In this document: piece by piece, positions 7,696-18,585 of the stretch
Layout: the number at the start of each line of letters is the position of its first letter
Position numbering within the stretch: position 1 is the first letter of the stretch
Origin: Pseudomonas sp. B28(2017)
Lineage (GTDB): Bacteria > Pseudomonadota > Gammaproteobacteria > Pseudomonadales > Pseudomonadaceae
NCBI RefSeq assembly: GCF_002113025.1
Contig: NZ_NEJH01000004.1
Coordinates: forward strand, 62,001 to 126,000
Direction of reading: 5' to 3'
DNA length: 64,000 bases
Notes under the pieces: generated by a model
Told to the model about the DNA's origin: nothing
Database searches by the model: none
The model's input: only the letters and a program-made list of their open reading frames with translations
Program-made: the position numbers and the translations under genes

Positions 7696-8435
7696 TCCGT
7701 AATGATGACCACTCCGCGGCCAAGGGTTTATGCCCGGACAACCCAGCAGCCAGCACGATCAATCGCATCGAGAAGAAGCAACGCAAACGCCACACCGTGG
7801 AGGGCCTGAAGGCCATCAGGGAGAAAGCGCCAGCCTGGCTACAGAACGCCATCGACTTGGCCCTGATCACCGCCCAGCGCCGCACCGACATCCTCGACAT
7901 GCGTTTCGACGGCGTTCGGGAGGGATACCTATATATGGTCCAAAAGAAGACGGCGAAGGCCAGCGATGCGGCGTGGATTCGCTTTCGGGTAACCGCCGAA
8001 CTGCAGTCCGTGATCAGTCGATGCCGTAGCGACACTGCTTCGCCGTACCTGGTACATCGAAAGCCTGATCGCCGGAAACAGAAGCAGGCGCAGACCAAGG
8101 ACCACTGGACGAAGGTTGAGGAAAGGTATCTGACGCGAGCATTCAAGGAGGCCCGGGAGGCGGCGAACTGCTACGCGGGATGGAAGGAAGAAGAGATGCC
8201 GGGCTTCCACGAAGTGCGAGCACTGTCGCTGCACCTGTACAAGAAAGCCGGAAAGGACGGACAGAAAATTGCAGGCCATGCGAGCGAGGGCATGACCAAA
8301 AACTACCAGCGCGACCACGAGGAAGTCATCTGGTCCGAGGCAATTCCAGACCTGAATATCAGCGAAATCACGGGGGTAGTTTTGCGCCAGTTTTGCGCGG
8401 GTTTTGCGCAGGCACAAAAAAGCCGATCTAGCTGA
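7696..8435 (+). pseudogene. Phage tyrosine integrase, 5'-truncated
   Basis: The catalytic domain of a lambda-type integrase remains: the Arg in ALITAQRRTDILDMRF, then MPGFHEVRALSLHLY (HxxR) and AGHASEGMTKNYQRD (His and the Tyr nucleophile). Homology begins about KGLCPDNPAASTINRIEKKQ; the arm-binding and core-binding N-terminus (roughly 150 residues) is missing. Sequence before about 7696 belongs to the tail-assembly gene, so a deletion joined the two. It ends 34 bp from the 3' end of tRNA-Pro, the usual place for an integrase beside its attachment site. Confidence 0.8.
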
Positions 8436-8444
8436 TCGGCTTAA
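8415..8444 (+). terminator. Rho-independent terminator after integrase remnant
   Basis: A-run, stem AGCCGATC / GATCGGCT with a 5-base loop TAGCT, then TTAAG. It overlaps the end of the integrase frame and lies beside the tRNA-Pro 3' end. Confidence 0.6.
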
Positions 8445-8468
8445 GTGTCTGATTTTACTCAGGAATAA

Positions 8469-8545
8469 TGGTCGGGACGGAGTGATTCGAACACTCGACC
8501 CCTAGCACCCCATGCTAGTGCGCTACCGGACTGCGCTACGCCCCG
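8469..8545 (-). tRNA. tRNA-Pro(GGG)
   Basis: 77 nt with encoded CCA. Acceptor CGGGGCG pairs with CGTCCCG, anticodon stem CTAGC/GCTAG, loop ATGGGGT with anticodon GGG, T loop TTCGAAT. Likely integration site of the adjacent prophage remnant. Confidence 0.95.
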
Positions 8546-8633
8546 ACTAGGCGTAAAACCTGTTCCTCATCTCGAGGAACGCTCAAGAATATATCGCAAG
8601 CTTTTGAAAACTGGAAGTATTTAAAGCAGGAAT

Positions 8634-8990
8634 TTATTTCTTGAGCACCACTAGAACATCTTCGAGCTCAGCGATCATCTGGCGGATCATTTGTTTGTAT
8701 TGGGTGGTGTCGTCTTTGGCTTCATCACCGGACAAACGCAGGCGCGCGCCGCCGATGGTGAACCCCTGATCGTAAAGAAGCGCGCGGATCTGCCGGATCA
8801 TCAGCACGTCCTGGCGCTGATAATACCGGCGGTTTCCGCGGCGTTTGACAGGGTTGAGTTGAGGAAACTCCTGCTCCCAGTAGCGCAGCACGTGTGGTTT
8901 GACCGCACACAGCTCGCTGACTTCACCAATGGTGAAGTAGCGTTTGCCCGGGATGACGGGAAGCTCGTCGTTATGACTTGGTTCCAGCAT
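8634..8990 (-). CDS. MerR-family transcriptional regulator
   Basis: 118 aa with an N-terminal MerR winged helix ([30 protein letters not shown], then [12 protein letters not shown]) and a short helical dimerisation tail. There is no Cys-rich metal site, so the effector is unknown. The start at 8990 (MLEPSHNDE) lies inside the end of ihfA, a 20-bp overlap, and matches the usual Pseudomonas arrangement in which this gene ends the pheST-ihfA operon. Confidence 0.85.
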   Translation of the reverse strand: MLEPSHNDELPVIPGKRYFTIGEVSELCAVKPHVLRYWEQEFPQLNPVKRRGNRRYYQRQDVLMIRQIRALLYDQGFTIGGARLRLSGDEAKDDTTQYKQMIRQMIAELEDVLVVLKK

Positions 8991-9273
8991 AAGCCTCAAC
9001 TCGGGCCTTCAACTTCTGCCCTGGACGAAAGGTGACCACACGGCGAGCCGTGATCGGGATTTCTTCCCCCGTTTTCGGATTGCGGCCAGGCCGCTGGCGT
9101 TTGTCCCGAAGGTCGAAATTGCCGAAACCGGACAATTTGACTTGTTCGTTGTCTTCAAGAGCGTGCCTGATTTCTTCAAAAAACAGTTCGACCAATTCCT
9201 TGGCCTCCCGTTTGTTCAGGCCCAGCTCTTCATACAGACGTTCCGCCATTTCAGCTTTCGTCAGAGCCCCCAT
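8971..9273 (-). CDS. ihfA: Integration host factor subunit alpha
   Basis: 100-aa DNA-bending protein that forms the IHF heterodimer with IhfB. It has [39 protein letters not shown] (the beta-arm with the intercalating Pro) and [18 protein letters not shown]. It begins 3 bp after pheT ends, so it is cotranscribed with it, as in other gammaproteobacteria. Confidence 0.97.
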   Translation of the reverse strand: MGALTKAEMAERLYEELGLNKREAKELVELFFEEIRHALEDNEQVKLSGFGNFDLRDKRQRPGRNPKTGEEIPITARRVVTFRPGQKLKARVEAYAGTKS

Positions 9274-9276
9274 ACG

Positions 9277-11655
9277 TCACTTCCTTAACGTGGCGTTCAA
9301 CCTTTGTTCAAGCGAGGTGAGGATGTTTTGCGTTGCGGTATTCACCTCATCGTCATTAAGAGTGCGCGATGGATGCTGCCAGGTCAAGCCGACTGCGAGG
9401 CTTTTTCTATCAGGATCAATGCCTTTACCCTGATACACGTCAAATAGCCTGAGGTCTGTCAGCCATTCGCCTGCATTTTCACGGATTACATCCAGTACAG
9501 CCGTGGCTGCAACGTCTTTGTGTGCAATCAGTGCAAGGTCACGACGCACTTCAGGAAAGCGCGATAACTCGTGGAATTCAGGCATTTTGCCCAGCGCCAC
9601 TTCCGCCAGAACCAACTCGAAGACGAAGACCGGACGGTCGAGACCGAGGTTTTTCGACAATTCAGGATGGATGGCGCCAATGAAGCCAACCAGACGACCT
9701 TCACGCTCGATGCGCGCGGTTTGACCCGGGTGCAATGCCGGGTGCTTGCCCGGTACAAAAGTGAAGGAATCCAGCGCACCGGCAAAACCCAGAACCGCTT
9801 CGACATCGGCCTTGACGTCGAAAAAGTCGACGGGATCGCGACCTTGCGCCCAGCCTTCCGGCAGACGGCTACCGCAAACAACACCCGCCAACATCGGCTC
9901 TTGCTTCAAACCTTCGAGCTGACCAACGAAACGCAAGCCGCTTTCGAACAGACGCACGCGATCCTGCTGACGGTTCAGGTTGTGCTGAAGCGCCTTGACC
10001 AGACCCGGCCACAAGGACGACCGCATGGCAGCCATGTCATTGGAGATCGGATTGGCGAGCAGCAACGGCTCCACACCCGGATTAAACAGCTCGAACTGTT
10101 TCGGATCGATGAAGCTGTAGGTAATTGCTTCCTGATATCCACGGGCAACCAGCAGGCGGCGCAGTTCTGGCAGATCGCTACGCGCCTCTGCCTTGGCTTG
10201 CGGCGCCAGACGCGCCTGCGGATAACGAACCGGCAAACGGTTGTAGCCGTAAAGACGTGCCAGTTCTTCGATCAGGTCGACTTCCAGGCTGATATCGAAG
10301 CGATGGCTCGGTACGTCTACACGCCACTGCCCTGCCCCGTCGGCGGTAATGGTCAGGCCCAAAGCGCTGAGCAGACGCTCTACTTCAGCCGAATCCATTT
10401 CCATACCCAGCATCTGGGTAATGCGCTGGGCACGCAGGGTGATCGGAGGAATTTTCGGCAGGTACTGTTCGTTAACGGTTTCGATGATCGGCCCAGCCTC
10501 ACCACCGGTGATTTCCAGCAGCAAGCCAGTTGCGCGCTCCATGGCTTCCCGGGCCAGTTGCCAGTCCACGCCACGCTCATAGCGATGCGATGCATCGGTG
10601 TGCAGGCCATAGGAACGGGCCTTGCCCGCTACGGCGATCTGGTCGAAGAAAGCACTTTCCAGGAACACATCACGGGTGGTCGCGGAAACACCGCTGTGCT
10701 CGCCACCCATGACGCCGGCGATTGCCAGTGCGCGGGAGTGGTCGGCAATCACCAGCGTATCACTGCGCAGGCTGACTTCCTGACCGTCGAGCAGCACCAG
10801 CTTCTCGCCCTCTTCGGCCATGCGCACACGGATGCCACCGTTGATTTCGGCGAGATCGAAAGCGTGCAGCGGCTGACCCAGTTCCAGCATCACGTAGTTG
10901 GTGATGTCGACGGCAGCATCGATGCTGCGCACATCTGCACGACGCAGACGCTCAACCATCCACAGCGGCGTAGGCCTGGACAGGTCGACGTTACGAATCA
11001 CACGGCCCTGGTAGCGCGGGCACGCAGCGGGCGCCAGCACTTCTACCGAGCGCACTTCGTCGTGCGCGGCAGGAACCGCAGCCACCACCGGACGAACCAC
11101 TGGCGCTGCGTACAGTGCACCGACTTCACGAGCCAGACCCGCCAGGGACAGGCAGTCACCACGGTTCGGGGTCAGATCGACCTCGATGCTGGCGTCTTCC
11201 AGATCCAGATAAACACGGAAATCCTCACCCACCGGCGCATCGGCTGGCAGCTCCATCAGACCGTCATTACCTTCACCAACCTGCAGCTCGGTTTGCGAGC
11301 ACAGCATGCCGTTGGATTCAACGCCACGCAGCTTGGCCTTCTTGATCTTGAAGTCACCTGGCAGCTCGGCGCCAATCATGGCGAAAGGAATCTTCAGGCC
11401 CGGGCGCACGTTTGGCGCACCGCAAACAACCTGGAAGGTTTCCGAACCGTTGCTGACCTGACACACGCGCAGCTTGTCGGCGTCCGGGTGCTGCTCGGTG
11501 CTCAGCACCTCGCCAACTACCACGCCGCTGAAAACACCGGCGGCCGGCGTAACGCTATCGACCTCAAGACCGGCCATCGACAGACGAGCAACCAGCTCGT
11601 CGCGACTTACCTGCGGGCTAACCCAGCCACGCAGCCATTGTTCACTGAATTTCAT
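9277..11655 (-). CDS. pheT: Phenylalanyl-tRNA synthetase beta chain
   Basis: 792-aa subunit of the alpha2-beta2 enzyme that charges tRNA-Phe. Order of domains: N-terminal MKFSEQWLRGWVSP, OB-type tRNA-binding fold (VVVGEVLSTEQHPDADKLRVCQV), B3/B4 editing region (DLTPNRGDCLSLAGLAREVGAL), B5 and catalytic-like core (YSFIDPKQFELFNP) and C-terminal anticodon-binding domain (SRFPEVRRDLALIAHKDV). Full length for the family. It follows pheS by 26 bp with an AGGAG site (GAGAGCAGG). Confidence 0.97.
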   Translation of the reverse strand: MKFSEQWLRGWVSPQVSRDELVARLSMAGLEVDSVTPAAGVFSGVVVGEVLSTEQHPDADKLRVCQVSNGSETFQVVCGAPNVRPGLKIPFAMIGAELPGDFKIKKAKLRGVESNGMLCSQTELQVGEGNDGLMELPADAPVGEDFRVYLDLEDASIEVDLTPNRGDCLSLAGLAREVGALYAAPVVRPVVAAVPAAHDEVRSVEVLAPAACPRYQGRVIRNVDLSRPTPLWMVERLRRADVRSIDAAVDITNYVMLELGQPLHAFDLAEINGGIRVRMAEEGEKLVLLDGQEVSLRSDTLVIADHSRALAIAGVMGGEHSGVSATTRDVFLESAFFDQIAVAGKARSYGLHTDASHRYERGVDWQLAREAMERATGLLLEITGGEAGPIIETVNEQYLPKIPPITLRAQRITQMLGMEMDSAEVERLLSALGLTITADGAGQWRVDVPSHRFDISLEVDLIEELARLYGYNRLPVRYPQARLAPQAKAEARSDLPELRRLLVARGYQEAITYSFIDPKQFELFNPGVEPLLLANPISNDMAAMRSSLWPGLVKALQHNLNRQQDRVRLFESGLRFVGQLEGLKQEPMLAGVVCGSRLPEGWAQGRDPVDFFDVKADVEAVLGFAGALDSFTFVPGKHPALHPGQTARIEREGRLVGFIGAIHPELSKNLGLDRPVFVFELVLAEVALGKMPEFHELSRFPEVRRDLALIAHKDVAATAVLDVIRENAGEWLTDLRLFDVYQGKGIDPDRKSLAVGLTWQHPSRTLNDDEVNTATQNILTSLEQRLNATLRK

Positions 11656-11681
11656 CCTGCTCTCCTAAAAATTCGTTACGA

Positions 11682-12754
<1,073 letters not shown>

Positions 12755-12807
12755 GACGTTTAACACCTGACCCCACAGATGCGAGGCCGGGTGACTGTCG
12801 GGGGTAC

Positions 12808-13164
12808 TTAAGCCAAGGTGGCTTTAGCTTTCTCGACAATCGCAGCAAACGCCGCTTTTTCGTTCACTGCCAGATCAGCCAGAACCTTACGGTCGATCTC
12901 GATGGACGCTTTTTTCAGGCCGGCGATGAAACGGCTGTAGGACAGACCGTTGATACGAGCACCAGCGTTGATACGAGCGATCCACAGAGCGCGGAACTGA
13001 CGTTTTTTCTGACGACGGTCACGGTAGGCGTATTGGCCTGCCTTGATTACCGCTTGCTTGGCAACACGGAATACGCGCGAGCGAGCGCCGTAGTAGCCTT
13101 TAGCAAGTTTCAGAATTTTTTTGTGACGTTTACGGGCAATGACGCCACGCTTTACACGAGCCAT
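12808..13164 (-). CDS. rplT: 50S ribosomal protein L20
   Basis: 118-aa basic protein of the large subunit, an early assembly factor that binds 23S rRNA. Recognised by [40 protein letters not shown] and the C-terminal [12 protein letters not shown]. It follows rpmI closely in the infC-rpmI-rplT operon, where L20 in E. coli represses its own operon. Confidence 0.98.
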   Translation of the reverse strand: MARVKRGVIARKRHKKILKLAKGYYGARSRVFRVAKQAVIKAGQYAYRDRRQKKRQFRALWIARINAGARINGLSYSRFIAGLKKASIEIDRKVLADLAVNEKAAFAAIVEKAKATLA

Positions 13165-13192
13165 GAGTTACTTCCTCTATTCTTGACTAAAA

Positions 13193-13387
13193 TTAACGAA
13201 GGCGCAGCATGCGCTCGACTTTTGCCACGTCAGACGGATGCAGCAAGCTGCTACCGCGCAGTTGACGCTTACGCTTGGTCGACATTTTGGTCAGGATGTG
13301 GCTCTTGAAAGCGTGCTTGTGCTTGATACCGTTAGCAGTTTTCAGAAACCGCTTAGCAGCACCACTTTTGGTCTTCATTTTTGGCAT
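13193..13387 (-). CDS. rpmI: 50S ribosomal protein L35
   Basis: 64 aa, full length, with [20 protein letters not shown] and the C-terminal [17 protein letters not shown]. Lies 60 bp after infC and 28 bp before rplT. Confidence 0.98.
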   Translation of the reverse strand: MPKMKTKSGAAKRFLKTANGIKHKHAFKSHILTKMSTKRKRQLRGSSLLHPSDVAKVERMLRLR

Positions 13388-13447
13388 GTTCGGATACTCC
13401 GCATTCAGTTGATAAACATAATCAGAAGGCCTGCCGTGCCCTGTTGA

Positions 13448-13999
13448 TTACTTCTTCTTTTTCGGGGCGATGACCATGATCAGCTGGCGTCCTTCCATCT
13501 TAGGATGCTGTTCGACCGAACCGTACTCGAGCAAGTCACCTTCAACCCGCTTGAGGAGTTCCATCCCCAGCTCCTGGTGGGCCATCTCACGGCCGCGGAA
13601 TCGCAAGGATACCTTGGCCCTGTCCCCGTCACTCAGGAAACGTACCAGGTTGCGCAGTTTTACCTGGTAATCCCCTTCCTCCGTCCCTGGACGAAACTTG
13701 ATTTCTTTAACCTGAATCTGCTTCTGGTTTTTCTTGGCCGCTGCAATCTGCTTCTTCTTTTCGAAGATCGATTTGCCGTAGTCCATCACCCGGCAAACAG
13801 GCGGGACTGCGTCAGCGGAGATTTCTACCAGATCAAGCTTGGCTTCTTCAGCAATACGAAGCGCTTCATCAATCGAGACGATGCCAATCTGCTCGCCGTC
13901 AGCGCCAATTAACCGAACCTCGCGTGCCGAGATATTCTCGTTGATCGGGGCTTTCGGTGCAGTTCGTTTATCTTGTCTCATATCACGCTTAATAATAAT
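13448..13999 (-). CDS. infC: Translation initiation factor IF-3, probable AUU start
   Basis: IF-3 keeps 30S subunits free and checks start codons. N-domain ([20 protein letters not shown]), basic linker ([19 protein letters not shown]) and C-domain ([24 protein letters not shown], ending APKKKK) are complete. The first ATG (13981-13979) is about 20 bp from the GGAG at 14005-14002, too far. Upstream in frame are three ATT codons (13999-13991). As in E. coli, an AUU start that IF-3 itself discriminates against is likely; 183 aa results from the outermost, 182 or 181 from the others. The outermost ATT shares one base with the thrS stop. Confidence 0.9.
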   Translation of the reverse strand: MIIKRDMRQDKRTAPKAPINENISAREVRLIGADGEQIGIVSIDEALRIAEEAKLDLVEISADAVPPVCRVMDYGKSIFEKKKQIAAAKKNQKQIQVKEIKFRPGTEEGDYQVKLRNLVRFLSDGDRAKVSLRFRGREMAHQELGMELLKRVEGDLLEYGSVEQHPKMEGRQLIMVIAPKKKK

Positions 14000-14005
14000 T
14001 ACTCC
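13991..14005 (-). promoter_or_regulatory. infC ribosome-binding site with triple ATT start region
   Basis: On the minus strand the order is GGAG, TA, ATT ATT ATT, AAG. Distances from GGAG to the three ATT codons are 2, 5 and 8 bases, so the second or third fits best. Rare AUU starts permit autogenous control of infC. Confidence 0.6.
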
Positions 14006-15921
14006 GAATCTTGGCGACCACGCCGGGAAACCGCTTGCGCGAGGAACTCGGAGAACTGGGCGACGGGCATCGAGCCCAGGTCAGCACCTTCACGAGTGCG
14101 CACAGCGACAGTCTGCGTCTCGACTTCCTTATCTCCAATAACCAAGAGATATGGAACCTTGAGCAAAGTATGCTCGCGGATTTTAAAGCCGATCTTTTCA
14201 TTTCTCAAGTCAGACTTGGCACGAAACCCGCTTTCGTTGAGAGTTTTTTCTACCTGGGCGACAAAATCTGCCTGTTTATCAGTGATATTCATCACCACAG
14301 CCTGAGTCGGCGCCAGCCACGCAGGGAATGCACCCTCGTAGTGCTCGATCAGAATTCCGACGAAACGCTCGAACGAACCTAGAATCGCCCGGTGCAACAT
14401 CACCGGATGCTTGCGACTGTTGTCTTCGGAGACGAACTCGGCGCCCAGACGGACAGGCAGGTTGAAATCGAGCTGCAAGGTACCACACTGCCACACGCGG
14501 CCGAGGCAATCTTTTAGCGAAAATTCGATCTTCGGACCGTAGAACGCACCCTCACCCGGCTGCAGGTCGTACGGCAGGCCCGCGCTATCGAGGGCTGCGG
14601 CCAATGCGGCTTCGGCGCGATCCCACAACTCATCGGAGCCGACGCGTTTTTCCGGACGAGTGGACAGTTTCATCTCGATGTCCTTGAAGCCGAAGTCGGC
14701 GTAGACATCCATGGTCAGCTTGATGAATGCGGCGGACTCGGCCTGCATCTGCTCTTCGGTGCAGAAGATGTGGGCATCGTCCTGGGTGAAGGCACGCACG
14801 CGCATGATGCCGTGCAACGCGCCCGATGGCTCGTTACGGTGGCATGCACCGAATTCGGCCAGGCGCATCGGCAGTTCGCGGTAGCTCTTCAGGCCCTGGT
14901 TGAACACTTGCACGTGGCAAGGGCAGTTCATTGGCTTGATGGCGTAGTCGCGGCTTTCCGACTCTGTGGTGAACATGTTGTCGGCGTAGTTGGCCCAGTG
15001 GCCGGACTTTTCCCACAGGCTGCGATCAACGACCTGAGGCGTCTTGATCTCGAGGTAGCCGTTTTCGCGCTGCACTTTGCGCATGTACTGCTCGAGTACC
15101 TGGTACAGGGTCCAGCCGTTCGGGTGCCAGAACACCATGCCTGGCGCTTCTTCCTGGGTGTGGAACAGGCCCAGGCGCTTGCCGATCTTACGGTGATCGC
15201 GCTTCTCAGCTTCTTCGATGCGCTGGATGTAGGCAGCCAGTTGCTTCTTGTCGGCCCATGCGGTGCCGTAGACGCGCTGCAATTGCTCGTTCTTGGCATC
15301 GCCGCGCCAGTAGGCACCGGACAACTTGGTGAGTTTGAAGGATTTCAGGAAGCGAGTGTTCGGCACGTGCGGACCACGGCACATGTCGACGTATTCTTCG
15401 TGATAGTACAGACCCATGGCCTGCTCGTTCGGCATGTCCTCGACCAGACGCAACTTGTAGTCTTCGCCACGGGCCTTGAACACTTCGATCACTTCGGCGC
15501 GCGGAGTGACTTTCTTGATCACGTCGTAATCTTTTTCGATCAGCTGCTGCATGCGCTGCTCGATGGCCGCCATGTCGTCCGGAGTAAAAGGACGCTCGTA
15601 GGCGATGTCGTAATAGAAGCCTTCGTCAATGACCGGACCGATCACCATTTTGGCGGTCGGATACAACTGCTTGACCGCATGGCCAACCAGGTGGGCGCAG
15701 GAGTGGCGAATGATCTCCAGCCCCTCTTCATCCTTTGGCGTGATGATTTGCAGCGACGCGTCGCTGTCGATGATGTCGCTGGCGTCGACCAGCTTGCCAT
15801 TGACCTTGCCGGCGACGGTGGCCTTGGCCAGGCCTGCTCCGATGGATGCGGCGACCTCGGCTACGGAAACCGGGTGATCGAATGAACGTTGACTGCCGTC
15901 GGGAAGAGTAATAGTTGGCAT
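13999..15921 (-). CDS. thrS: Threonyl-tRNA synthetase
   Basis: 640-aa class II enzyme. N-terminal TGS domain ([20 protein letters not shown]), editing domain with [16 protein letters not shown] and [13 protein letters not shown] (zinc-type HxxxH and Cys), catalytic core with [10 protein letters not shown] (zinc Cys) and [12 protein letters not shown], motif 3 ([19 protein letters not shown]), and C-terminal anticodon domain. The start at 15921 follows GGAGAGGAGG; an upstream in-frame Met lacks homology. First gene of the cluster. Confidence 0.97.
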   Translation of the reverse strand: MPTITLPDGSQRSFDHPVSVAEVAASIGAGLAKATVAGKVNGKLVDASDIIDSDASLQIITPKDEEGLEIIRHSCAHLVGHAVKQLYPTAKMVIGPVIDEGFYYDIAYERPFTPDDMAAIEQRMQQLIEKDYDVIKKVTPRAEVIEVFKARGEDYKLRLVEDMPNEQAMGLYYHEEYVDMCRGPHVPNTRFLKSFKLTKLSGAYWRGDAKNEQLQRVYGTAWADKKQLAAYIQRIEEAEKRDHRKIGKRLGLFHTQEEAPGMVFWHPNGWTLYQVLEQYMRKVQRENGYLEIKTPQVVDRSLWEKSGHWANYADNMFTTESESRDYAIKPMNCPCHVQVFNQGLKSYRELPMRLAEFGACHRNEPSGALHGIMRVRAFTQDDAHIFCTEEQMQAESAAFIKLTMDVYADFGFKDIEMKLSTRPEKRVGSDELWDRAEAALAAALDSAGLPYDLQPGEGAFYGPKIEFSLKDCLGRVWQCGTLQLDFNLPVRLGAEFVSEDNSRKHPVMLHRAILGSFERFVGILIEHYEGAFPAWLAPTQAVVMNITDKQADFVAQVEKTLNESGFRAKSDLRNEKIGFKIREHTLLKVPYLLVIGDKEVETQTVAVRTREGADLGSMPVAQFSEFLAQAVSRRGRQDSE

Positions 15922-16304
15922 GGCGCCTCCTCTCCTAGTGGTGACCCCTACCAAAGGTCACGTGGGTTGGGATGAGCCAGTACAAGATCCGGTCCAGGCC
16001 ATTCAATGACGAACGCCTGCCTTACAGCGGCAGGAGCCTTGCGGCCAACCGGAAAACCGAACCAGAGTGACTGGGATTCAAATCAGGGTTAATCGGGCAT
16101 CTGCCGCTACCGGGACCCAAGGTCCGCCGGAGCCTGCAAACGCCCGAGCCAGGCATCCTAGCACAGATGAACGGTTATCGACCTGCACGCATTCAGACCG
16201 TGAAAATTTACTCACTCTTATGGCGCAGAGTGAACTTGAGATGTACGAGTCGCCTCAAATTGACTGAGAATCGCCACAGATACCGATCCCAAGGAGTTCA
16301 AGTC
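15922..16304. other. Intergenic region between divergent thrS and a secreted small protein
   Basis: About 380 bp holding the thrS leader on the minus strand and the promoter region of the next gene on the plus strand. A short imperfect hairpin (GCCTGCCTTACAGCGGCAGG, near 16016-16036) is visible. I see no tRNA, T-box or coding frame with support. Confidence 0.5.
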
Positions 16305-16604
16305 ATGCGCCTCATCCGTCTTTTTGCCGTTGCCGCCCCACTTGCCCTGCTGCTGCCACTGAGCGCCCACGCCGCCTGGCCAGCGGGCGTAAAAGCGCAG
16401 TACATGGGCGACTGCACAAAAGCCGCAAGCCAAAGTATTAATCCGGCCGAAGCAAAGAAACACTGCGCGTGCGGCGCCGACGTGCTGGAAAAGAAATTCA
16501 CCACACAGGAGATTGCGCAGTTGATGGACAAAAACAACCCGCCCAGCGCTGAACTGGGCCAGCGCGCCCTGAAAGAAATCTCGGTGTGCAGAGTCCAGAA
16601 ATAG
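16305..16604 (+). CDS. Small secreted protein of unknown function (99 aa)
   Basis: A clear Sec signal peptide (MRLIRLFAVAAPLALLLPLS, cleavage after AHA) and a mature part of about 75 residues with four Cys: GDCTKAAS, KKHCACGADVL and ISVCRVQK. Likely a periplasmic disulfide-bonded protein. The start follows AAGGAG (16291-16296). The family is not one I can name. Confidence 0.7.
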   Translation: MRLIRLFAVAAPLALLLPLSAHAAWPAGVKAQYMGDCTKAASQSINPAEAKKHCACGADVLEKKFTTQEIAQLMDKNNPPSAELGQRALKEISVCRVQK

Positions 16605-16895
16605 AGCTTCGCAGGACGTTTTTGAGTAACCCAGGGGCCTGATACAGCCAAATATCGGCTGATTTGCATAATTTACGCAGCTTTCACGGGTTTTTTTAAT
16701 CCCCTTTTTTGTAGCGCAACCCCCCTGAAACCGGGGCTCACAGCCATTCACAACAGTGAAAGACGTGCAATATGAAAGCAAACAACACGTCTGGGGGGCT
16801 CCCAAAGCGAACATTTCGACTATGATACCCGGGTGTGCCCAGTTGGCCTGAGCAGCACAGTACTACTGAAAATATATGTTTCTTGGAGATACACC

Positions 16896-17108
16896 ATGTC
16901 TAATCGCCAAACCGGCACCGTTAAATGGTTCAACGATGAAAAAGGCTTCGGCTTCATCACTCCTCAAGGTGGCGGTGACGACCTGTTCGTACACTTCAAA
17001 GCTATCGAAACCGACGGTTTCAAAAGCCTGAAAGAAGGCCAGACCGTTTCCTTCGTGGCTGAGAAAGGCCAAAAGGGTATGCAAGCTGCTCAAGTTCGCC
17101 CAGAGTAA
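16896..17108 (+). CDS. Cold-shock protein, CspA family
   Basis: 70-aa single OB-fold RNA/DNA chaperone. RNP1 is KGFGFITP and RNP2 is DLFVHF; the start [12 protein letters not shown] is typical. The ATG follows TTGGAGATACACC. A strong terminator lies 15 bp after the stop, so the gene is monocistronic. The long region upstream is T- and C-rich and may form a structured 5' leader as in other csp genes. Confidence 0.95.
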   Translation: MSNRQTGTVKWFNDEKGFGFITPQGGGDDLFVHFKAIETDGFKSLKEGQTVSFVAEKGQKGMQAAQVRPE

Positions 17109-17122
17109 TTTCCAGGCGCACT

Positions 17123-17154
17123 AAAAAAACCCCGTCCATGTGACGGGGTTTTTT
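17123..17154 (+). terminator. Terminator of cold-shock gene
   Basis: AAAAAACCCCGTC, loop CATG, then GACGGGGTTTTTT: a symmetric stem with A and T runs, able to act in both directions. Confidence 0.9.
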
Positions 17155-17178
17155 ATGGGTGAAACAAAAGCCGAGGGA

Positions 17179-17499
17179 TCAGCCGCAGTTGACGCGGGTG
17201 ACCACCCTGTTGGCATCGGTGTTCAAGTTCAGGCGATCGGAACGGTACTCCAGCGTCACCATATCGGTTGGCAGCAGGAACCGTGCGTTTTGCGCACCTG
17301 CGCGGGTACGCGCCTGCTCAAGCAACTGCGGCGATGCCTGTTTACCAATGGTGAACTCGGCAGCCTTCGCCTCACAGCGGCTGTGACCCGTGTCAGTCGT
17401 TGCAACATCAGCGGTTGCCGACTCCGTAGAGGCAGTGCTGCAACCGGCCAGCGTGGCAACGGCCAGCAAAGTACCCAATGACGCGAGCTTCCAAGGCAT
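17179..17499 (-). CDS. Lipoprotein with peptidase inhibitor I78-like domain
   Basis: 106 aa. N-terminal lipobox (LLAVATLAGC, Cys20), a Ser/Thr/Ala linker, then CEAKAAEFTIGKQASPQL and the C-terminal FLLPTDMVTLEYRSDRLNLN followed by VVTRVNCG, which is the I78 (elastase-inhibitor-like) pattern with the two end Cys. Likely an envelope lipoprotein; inhibition of a protease is family inference. AAGGAGG precedes the ATG. Confidence 0.75.
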   Translation of the reverse strand: MPWKLASLGTLLAVATLAGCSTASTESATADVATTDTGHSRCEAKAAEFTIGKQASPQLLEQARTRAGAQNARFLLPTDMVTLEYRSDRLNLNTDANRVVTRVNCG

Positions 17500-17572
17500 G
17501 AAGCCTCCTTATTCAATGATTAAGCTGAGATCGTGCGACAACCAGACTGACGTTTGGTTTCACAGGGAGCAC

Positions 17573-17842
17573 TAGGGGGCGTTCTCAATTAGTTTCCCTA
17601 CCGCGCCGGGTCTGCTGTTGTGCAGGGCAAGGCGTGAGAAGCGCAGTTTGGTCATTCCAAATCAGCTTCGAGCAACACAGCCCTGCACAACAGCAGGCCC
17701 GGCCCTTCGGGTTGTGCCTTAAAGCTGGCCATGCTGCGTTGCAGGCCTTGGAAAGGGAACAACCATTCCCAGCGGCCTACGCCTTGCCTGGCCAGCCTTA
17801 AGGCGACAACGCGGTGGGGAAACTAATTGAGAACGCCCCCTA
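17573..17842. mobile_element. MITE-like fold-back element, 270 bp
   Basis: Terminal inverted repeats of 33 bp (TAGGGGGCGTTCTCAATTAG and onward at 17573-17605; complement at 17810-17842) differ at one position. Inside are two more inverted pairs: 17606-17628 with 17680-17702, and 17716-17731 with 17789-17804. No transposase frame is present. The flanks can be read as CTAG, TA or GCAC target duplications (GCAC at 17569-17572 and 17843-17846). A small non-autonomous element moved by a transposase elsewhere is the simplest reading. Confidence 0.75.
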
Positions 17843-17932
17843 GCACCCTGCCCATGATCCGGACGAGCCGCGATTCTGCCTGAGCGTCGCCCTCCCCTTG
17901 ATCACTGAATCGTGACTGAATATGAACGATGC

Positions 17933-18238
17933 TCAATAAACGTCGATATAGTCGTAAGGCGGATTGGGCCAGTTCTCTTTCAAGGCATTGAATATCTGCA
18001 TGACCCAGACTTCATCGCTGGCCGCGACCCGCCCGACATAACCGGAGCCCTTGGCCCAGGTTTCGAGACGAAACGACAACCCGTCGATATCGGTACCGCC
18101 CACGACACCCGAGGAGATATAGGCAATGCCTCCTTTGGTGACCCGCAACTGGGTGTGCTCATCGTCACTGGCGCCGGCCAGCAACTGACGCACGGCCTCA
18201 AGGGTCAGGCCATTTGGAGAGTTCAGATCGATCTGCAC
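17933..18238 (-). CDS. Hypothetical protein (101 aa)
   Basis: Starts MQIDLNSPNGLTLEAVRQLL and ends NPPYDYIDVY, with a mixed alpha/beta pattern (TQLRVTKGGIAYISSGVVGG) and no signal or membrane helix. The ATG is preceded by AAGGAACGCGCTG. Conserved-looking but I cannot name the family. Confidence 0.65.
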   Translation of the reverse strand: MQIDLNSPNGLTLEAVRQLLAGASDDEHTQLRVTKGGIAYISSGVVGGTDIDGLSFRLETWAKGSGYVGRVAASDEVWVMQIFNALKENWPNPPYDYIDVY

Positions 18239-18370
18239 AGCGCGTTCCTTGAATATTCGTCAGAGACCAAGTGTCGCATAGCCCTCCTTTCCTGCCTAAG
18301 TCGGTGTGTCAAAAGCCCTGCAAAATGGTTAACTCGGCACTCAGACTTCCCCGACTTCACGAGTGCCAAT

Positions 18371-18562
18371 ATGACCATCGTAAGCATCGACGCTGACATC
18401 AAGGCCAAGTGGCAAGACGGCCACAGCTCCTACAGCCCAAGCAGCACGGAAGAGCTTGCCATTATCGGTATCGACCTGCTGGTCAGGGACCTTGGAACCG
18501 AAGCCGCCCAATCGTTCATCGAGCAGATTTTCGAGAAACACCTGTCGGACCAGAAGGCCTGA
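18371..18562 (+). CDS. Hypothetical 63-aa protein
   Basis: MTIVSIDADIKAKWQDGHSS then a helical acidic C-terminal part (EAAQSFIEQIFEKHLSDQKA). No clear Shine-Dalgarno; an earlier in-frame start would add a non-protein-like leader. Unknown function. Confidence 0.5.
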   Translation: MTIVSIDADIKAKWQDGHSSYSPSSTEELAIIGIDLLVRDLGTEAAQSFIEQIFEKHLSDQKA

Positions 18563-18585
18563 ACTGTCAGCGGGCGGGAGTGAAA

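Noticed and set aside
14770..15885. 371-codon open frame opposite thrS
   Set aside because: Antisense shadow of thrS.
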